Shown here piece after piece: positions 5,140-8,900 of a stretch of 8,900 nt of DNA. The notes beneath the pieces are model-generated. The model worked only from the letters and a program-made list of their open reading frames with translations. It made no database searches and was not told where the DNA came from. Positions within the stretch are counted from its first letter, which is position 1. Each line of letters starts with the position of its first letter. Source of the DNA: Bryobacteraceae bacterium. Lineage in GTDB: Bacteria > Acidobacteriota > Terriglobia > Bryobacterales > Bryobacteraceae. Location: the NCBI GenBank assembly GCA_030039005.1, contig JASHQT010000296.1, forward strand, positions 1 through 8,900. The letters are read 5' to 3'. A program made the translations under genes and the position numbers.

Positions 5140-8100
5140 TGCCGCGCCGCAACGATCTTCACCGCATCCTGATCGTCGGCTCGGGGCCGATCGTGATCGG
5201 CCAGGCCTGCGAGTTCGATTATTCGGGCGCGCAGGCGTGCAAGGCGCTGAAATCCGACGGCTACGAAGTGGTGCTGATCAATTCGAATCCGGCCACCATC
5301 ATGACCGATCCGAATCTCGCCGATCGAACGTACGTCGAGCCCCTCAGCGTGGCGTTCGCCGAAGAGGTGATCCGGCGCGAGCGGCCCGACGCGCTGCTTT
5401 CGACGGTCGGCGGGCAAACCGGTCTCAATCTTTCCGTGGATTTGGCCGAAGCCGGCGTACTCGACAAATACGGTGTGGAATTGATCGGCGCGAAGATCGA
5501 ATCCATCAAGAAGGCCGAGGACCGCCTGTTGTTCAAGGACGCGATGCGCAAGATCGGCCTGGAGACGCCGCAATCGCAACTAGTGAACAACATTGAGGAC
5601 GGCCTCGCGTTTGCCGAGCGCATCGGATATCCGGTAATTCTGCGGCCCAGCTTCACCCTCGGTGGGTCCGGCGGCGGCATCGCTTACAATCGCGAAGATT
5701 TGACGGAGATTTTGGAGCGCGGCATCGACCTTTCGCCCGTGCACGAAGTCCTGATCGAAGAGAGCGTGCTCGGATGGAAGGAGTTCGAGCTGGAAGTGAT
5801 GCGCGATCTGGCGGACAACGCGATCATCGTCTGCTCCATCGAAAATTTCGACCCTATGGGCGTCCACACCGGGGATTCCATCACCGTCGCGCCCGCGCAA
5901 ACGCTCACCGATCGCGAATACCAGATGATGCGCGACGCCTCGCTGCGCTGCCTGCGCGAGATCGGCGTCGATACGGGCGGATCGAACGTGCAGTTCGGCA
6001 TTAATCCCGAAAACGGGCGCATGGTGATCGTGGAAATGAACCCGCGCGTTTCGCGCAGCTCGGCGCTCGCTTCCAAAGCCACCGGATTTCCGATCGCGAA
6101 GATCGCGGCCAAGCTCGCCGTCGGCTATCGGCTCGACGAAATCAAGAACGACATCACCAAGCTGACGCCAGCATGTTTTGAGCCGACGCTCGACTATGTG
6201 GTAGTGAAAATCCCCCGCTGGCAATTCGAGAAGTTCCCGGGCGCCGAGCCGGTACTCGGAACGCAGATGAAGTCGGTCGGCGAAGTAATGGCTATCGGGC
6301 GCACGTTCAAACAGGCGCTGGCGAAAGGCATCCGCAGTTTGGAGACCGGCAAGGCCGCGACGGCGGAAACATTCGATCCCGCGCTGCTGCGCCAGCGCTT
6401 GATCACTCCCAATCCGGAGCGTCTGGGCTATATCCGGTTCGCGCTGGAGCAAGGCTGGACGCCGGAACAGATTCACGAAATCACGTCCATCGATCCGTGG
6501 TTTTTGAAGCAGCTTCGCGAACTCGCCGATGAGGAGCGCGACCTTTCCGGACAAAATCTCCCTGCGCTCTCGCGCGAACGCCTGGCGCGCGCCAAACGCG
6601 ACGGGCTCTCCGATCCGCGCCTTGGCAGCCTGCTCGGCACGAATGCCAATGCCGTCCGCACGCGGCGCAAGGAATTGGGCATTGCCGCGGTGTTCAACCG
6701 CGTGGACACGTGTGCCGCGGAATTCGAAAGCTTCACGCCGTACCTGTATTCGAGCTACGAATCGGAGAACGAATCGGCGCCGAGCGATCGCAAGAAAGTC
6801 ATGATCCTCGGCAGCGGCCCCAACCGCATCGGGCAGGGCATCGAGTTCGATTACTGCTGCTGCCACGCCGCCTACGCGTTGGAGGAGTTCGACTACGAAT
6901 CGATCATGGTGAACTGCAATCCGGAAACTGTCTCCACGGATTACGACACCAGCGACCGCCTGTATTTCGAGCCGCTCACGCTCGAAGAAGTGCTGAACAT
7001 TTGCGATGTCGAGAAGCCGGACGGCGTCATTGTGCAGTTCGGCGGGCAGACGCCGCTGAATCTCGCGCTGCCGCTCAAGGCCGCGGGTGTTTCCATCATC
7101 GGAACCGATCCGGCCGATATCGATCTGGCCGAGGACCGCAAATTATTCGGCAAGCTGCTGGACGATCTGGCGATTCCTTCCCCCGCCAACGGAACCGCCA
7201 CCAGCGCCGAAGAAGCCTGTGCGGTCGCCCGCCGTCTGGGCTATCCGGTGCTGGTGCGCCCCAGTTACGTTTTGGGCGGACGCGCGATGGTGATCGCTTA
7301 CGACGAAGAAATGGTGCGCCGCTACATGCAGGAAGCGGTCGTATTTTCGCAGGAGCGGCCGGTGCTGATCGATCGTTTCCTCGAAGATGCCACTGAAGTG
7401 GACGTGGATGCGCTGGCCGATCAGGACGGCAATGTTTTGATCGCAGGCATCATGGAGCACATCGAGGAAGCCGGTGTCCATTCGGGTGACAGCTCGTGCG
7501 TTCTGCCGCCGCAGGGCCTTTCGAGCGGGGTGCTCGCGACCATTCAGGATTACACCGAGCGGCTGGCGCGCGCGCTGCACGTGATTGGACTGATGAACGT
7601 CCAGTACGCGATCAAGGGCGCCAAGGTGTACGTGCTTGAAGTGAACCCGCGTGCCTCGCGCACCGTGCCCTATGTCAGCAAAGCCACGGGCGTGCCGCTG
7701 CCGAAGCTCGCGGTAGGCCTGATGCTCGGCAAAAGGCTGCGCGATTTCGAGCATCTAACCGGCGGACGCACCTCAGGCGTGCTGCCGGTACCGCAGGTTT
7801 TCGTGAAATCGCCCGTCTTTCCGTTCGGAAAATTCCCGGGCGTGGATCCGGCGCTCGGGCCCGAAATGCGCTCCACCGGCGAAGTGATGGGTGTGGGCGA
7901 AAACTTCGGAGAGGCGTTTGGCAAGGCGCAATTGAGTGCGGGCACACCGCTGCCTGAGAGCGGCGTGGTTTTCATCAGCGTGAACGATCGCGATAAGGCC
8001 GCTGCCGCGGAAGTGGCGGCGCGGTTCCACGAGCACGGATTCCAGCTCGCCGCTACGCGCGGTACGGCGGCAGTTTTGAAAGCCGCCGGCCTGCCGGTGA

Positions 8101-8378
8101 AAACCGTGTTCAAAGTGAACGAAGGACGTCCCAACGCGGTCGACATCATGAAGGCCGGCCAGGTGAAGCTGGTGATCTATACCACCACCGGTGGCCACAC
8201 GTTTAGGGACGAGCGCGACATTCGCCGCACCGCTGTCGCTTATCGGATTCCCTGCATCACCACGCTCAGCGGAGCGAAAGCCGCGGCGCAGGCCATCATC
8301 TCGCGCCAGCGCGATCCCATTCGCGTGTGGAGTTTGCAGGAGATTCACAATCCGGCGGGTGTCGCGACCAGCTCATGA
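5139..8378 (+). CDS. carB: Carbamoyl-phosphate synthase large (synthetase) subunit
   Basis: This full-length 1079-residue protein (E. coli 1073) makes carbamoyl phosphate from bicarbonate, ammonia delivered by CarA and two ATP. It contains the two homologous synthetase halves. The first (about 1-400) forms carboxyphosphate and shows [21 protein letters not shown], the ATP-grasp stretch [12 protein letters not shown] and [20 protein letters not shown] connecting oligomerisation domain spans about 403-550. The second half (about 551-935) phosphorylates carbamate and shows [30 protein letters not shown] and [19 protein letters not shown]. The C-terminal MGS-like allosteric domain (about 938-1079) contains [16 protein letters not shown] and is where nucleotides and ornithine act on the E. 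coli enzyme; which effectors apply here cannot be read off. The ATG overlaps the carA stop as TAATG, with GGAG seven bases upstream, so the subunits are translationally coupled. No frameshift or motif loss is seen. The TGA abuts the stop of the convergent DinB gene. Confidence 0.98.
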   Translation: MPRRNDLHRILIVGSGPIVIGQACEFDYSGAQACKALKSDGYEVVLINSNPATIMTDPNLADRTYVEPLSVAFAEEVIRRERPDALLSTVGGQTGLNLSVDLAEAGVLDKYGVELIGAKIESIKKAEDRLLFKDAMRKIGLETPQSQLVNNIEDGLAFAERIGYPVILRPSFTLGGSGGGIAYNREDLTEILERGIDLSPVHEVLIEESVLGWKEFELEVMRDLADNAIIVCSIENFDPMGVHTGDSITVAPAQTLTDREYQMMRDASLRCLREIGVDTGGSNVQFGINPENGRMVIVEMNPRVSRSSALASKATGFPIAKIAAKLAVGYRLDEIKNDITKLTPACFEPTLDYVVVKIPRWQFEKFPGAEPVLGTQMKSVGEVMAIGRTFKQALAKGIRSLETGKAATAETFDPALLRQRLITPNPERLGYIRFALEQGWTPEQIHEITSIDPWFLKQLRELADEERDLSGQNLPALSRERLARAKRDGLSDPRLGSLLGTNANAVRTRRKELGIAAVFNRVDTCAAEFESFTPYLYSSYESENESAPSDRKKVMILGSGPNRIGQGIEFDYCCCHAAYALEEFDYESIMVNCNPETVSTDYDTSDRLYFEPLTLEEVLNICDVEKPDGVIVQFGGQTPLNLALPLKAAGVSIIGTDPADIDLAEDRKLFGKLLDDLAIPSPANGTATSAEEACAVARRLGYPVLVRPSYVLGGRAMVIAYDEEMVRRYMQEAVVFSQERPVLIDRFLEDATEVDVDALADQDGNVLIAGIMEHIEEAGVHSGDSSCVLPPQGLSSGVLATIQDYTERLARALHVIGLMNVQYAIKGAKVYVLEVNPRASRTVPYVSKATGVPLPKLAVGLMLGKRLRDFEHLTGGRTSGVLPVPQVFVKSPVFPFGKFPGVDPALGPEMRSTGEVMGVGENFGEAFGKAQLSAGTPLPESGVVFISVNDRDKAAAAEVAARFHEHGFQLAATRGTAAVLKAAGLPVKTVFKVNEGRPNAVDIMKAGQVKLVIYTTTGGHTFRDERDIRRTAVAYRIPCITTLSGAKAAAQAIISRQRDPIRVWSLQEIHNPAGVATSS

Positions 8379-8900
8379 TTATCTCTGGCTGGCTTCGCCC
8401 GCCGAAACTTTGCGATTGAACTCCGCCGATTTTCCGAGCGGCACCGACAAACACTCCCACTTCTGGTTGACGAGGTGTTTCGCCAGAAACACGATCTGCC
8501 CGCAATGATACGAATAGTGCGCCACTTGCCGGTTGATGGCCTGTATCACCGAGTGCGCTTCGCCGCGAATGGTGATACTGCGTCCGAGATCGGCGTCGGT
8601 AAGCGGCACGATCGCTTCGAACACGCAGCGCCAGCCGTCTTCCCAAAGTTCGAGCAGCGCGATGCGCGTCGCCGGCGGATCGGAGAACTCGGCATCGCGA
8701 TCGCGCCAGGGCTTCTCGCCGTCGCTCGTCAAGAAGTCCGTCCAGCGCGAGAGCATGTTGCCGGCCATGTGTTTCACGATGAGCGCGATAGAATTCGACT
8801 CGGCGTCCAGCGTGACGAAAAGCTGATCGTCCGTCACCTGGGCCATCGCGCGCTCCGCCAGCGTCTTGTAATAGCGAAACAGCGAGAGGGAATCTTTCAC
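8379..8900 (-). CDS. DinB-superfamily protein, DUF1572-like (5' end beyond window)
   Basis: The visible 173 residues match the DUF1572 branch of the DinB/YfiT-like four-helix-bundle superfamily. Typical features are the opening helix FRYYKTLAERAMAQ, a first metal-ligand region SIALIVKHMAGNMLSRWTDFL (His44 of the fragment), the LLELWEDGW helix, and NRQVAHYSYHCGQIVFLAKH with His128 and His132; these three histidines are the expected divalent-metal ligands. A family-like LSVPLGKSAEFN segment closes the domain. Related proteins act as metal-dependent thiol S-transferases or are uncharacterised, so no reaction can be assigned. The frame is open to the window edge and the GTG at 8900 is there by chance of the cut; relatives usually have several residues before the FRYYK helix, so the true start is probably just outside. 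The TAA stop (8381-8379) abuts the carB stop, with no space for a terminator between the genes. Confidence 0.82.
   Translation of the reverse strand: MKDSLSLFRYYKTLAERAMAQVTDDQLFVTLDAESNSIALIVKHMAGNMLSRWTDFLTSDGEKPWRDRDAEFSDPPATRIALLELWEDGWRCVFEAIVPLTDADLGRSITIRGEAHSVIQAINRQVAHYSYHCGQIVFLAKHLVNQKWECLSVPLGKSAEFNRKVSAGEASQR

Noticed and set aside
5580..6866. Long minus-strand open frame (428 codons) opposite carB, with similar long frames opposite carA and rpsA (for example 1631-2461 and 2462-3262 on plus)
   Set aside because: They lie antisense to strongly conserved genes, have Arg/Asp/His-rich composition typical of GC-rich shadow frames, show no family motif and have no ribosome binding context.

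Overview
The window reads as a chromosomal housekeeping segment from a GC-rich bacterium. Gene content and protein style suggest an Acidobacteriota-like organism, possibly near the Bryobacterales/Solibacter group: a HIT protein beginning MDHLWSPWRY, an HU/IHF protein with an acidic Ser/Thr/Pro tail, rpsA next to the HU/IHF gene, and a DUF1572-type DinB protein. This placement is recalled family resemblance, not a search result, and should be held loosely.

Left half (about 1-3870, all minus strand). Read in the direction of transcription it begins with tRNA-Arg(UCG) and a small FmdB-type zinc-ribbon gene, which ends in a probable terminator. A strong-looking sigma-70 promoter (TTGACT, 17 bp, TATATT) and a leader of roughly 140 nt follow, leading into rpsA, which encodes ribosomal protein S1 with six S1 domains. 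Tightly spaced behind rpsA come an HU/IHF-family DNA-binding protein, a HIT-family nucleotide phosphorylase/hydrolase and an unrecognised 114-residue protein. Last is a small antitoxin-like gene whose expected toxin partner would lie just outside the window, left of position 1. The antitoxin probably has its own near-leaderless promoter.

Right half (about 3930-8378, plus strand). carA and carB, overlapping by one base (TAATG), encode the two subunits of carbamoyl-phosphate synthetase, which supplies carbamoyl phosphate to arginine and pyrimidine synthesis. carA most likely starts at a TTG codon behind a strong Shine-Dalgarno sequence. Upstream is a 20-bp perfect inverted repeat whose arms (TGAAT/ATTCA) resemble ArgR operator half-sites and which overlaps a candidate -35 element. 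From 8379 to the right edge a DinB/DUF1572 gene runs convergently; its stop codon abuts the carB stop with no base between them.

No stretch longer than 300 bases lacks a gene. I found no CRISPR array, insertion sequence, prophage gene or defence cluster, and no convincing undescribed system. The points most worth a second look are the carA-upstream palindrome, the rpsA leader, the unknown 114-residue protein joined to the HIT gene, and the antitoxin at the left edge with its unseen partner.
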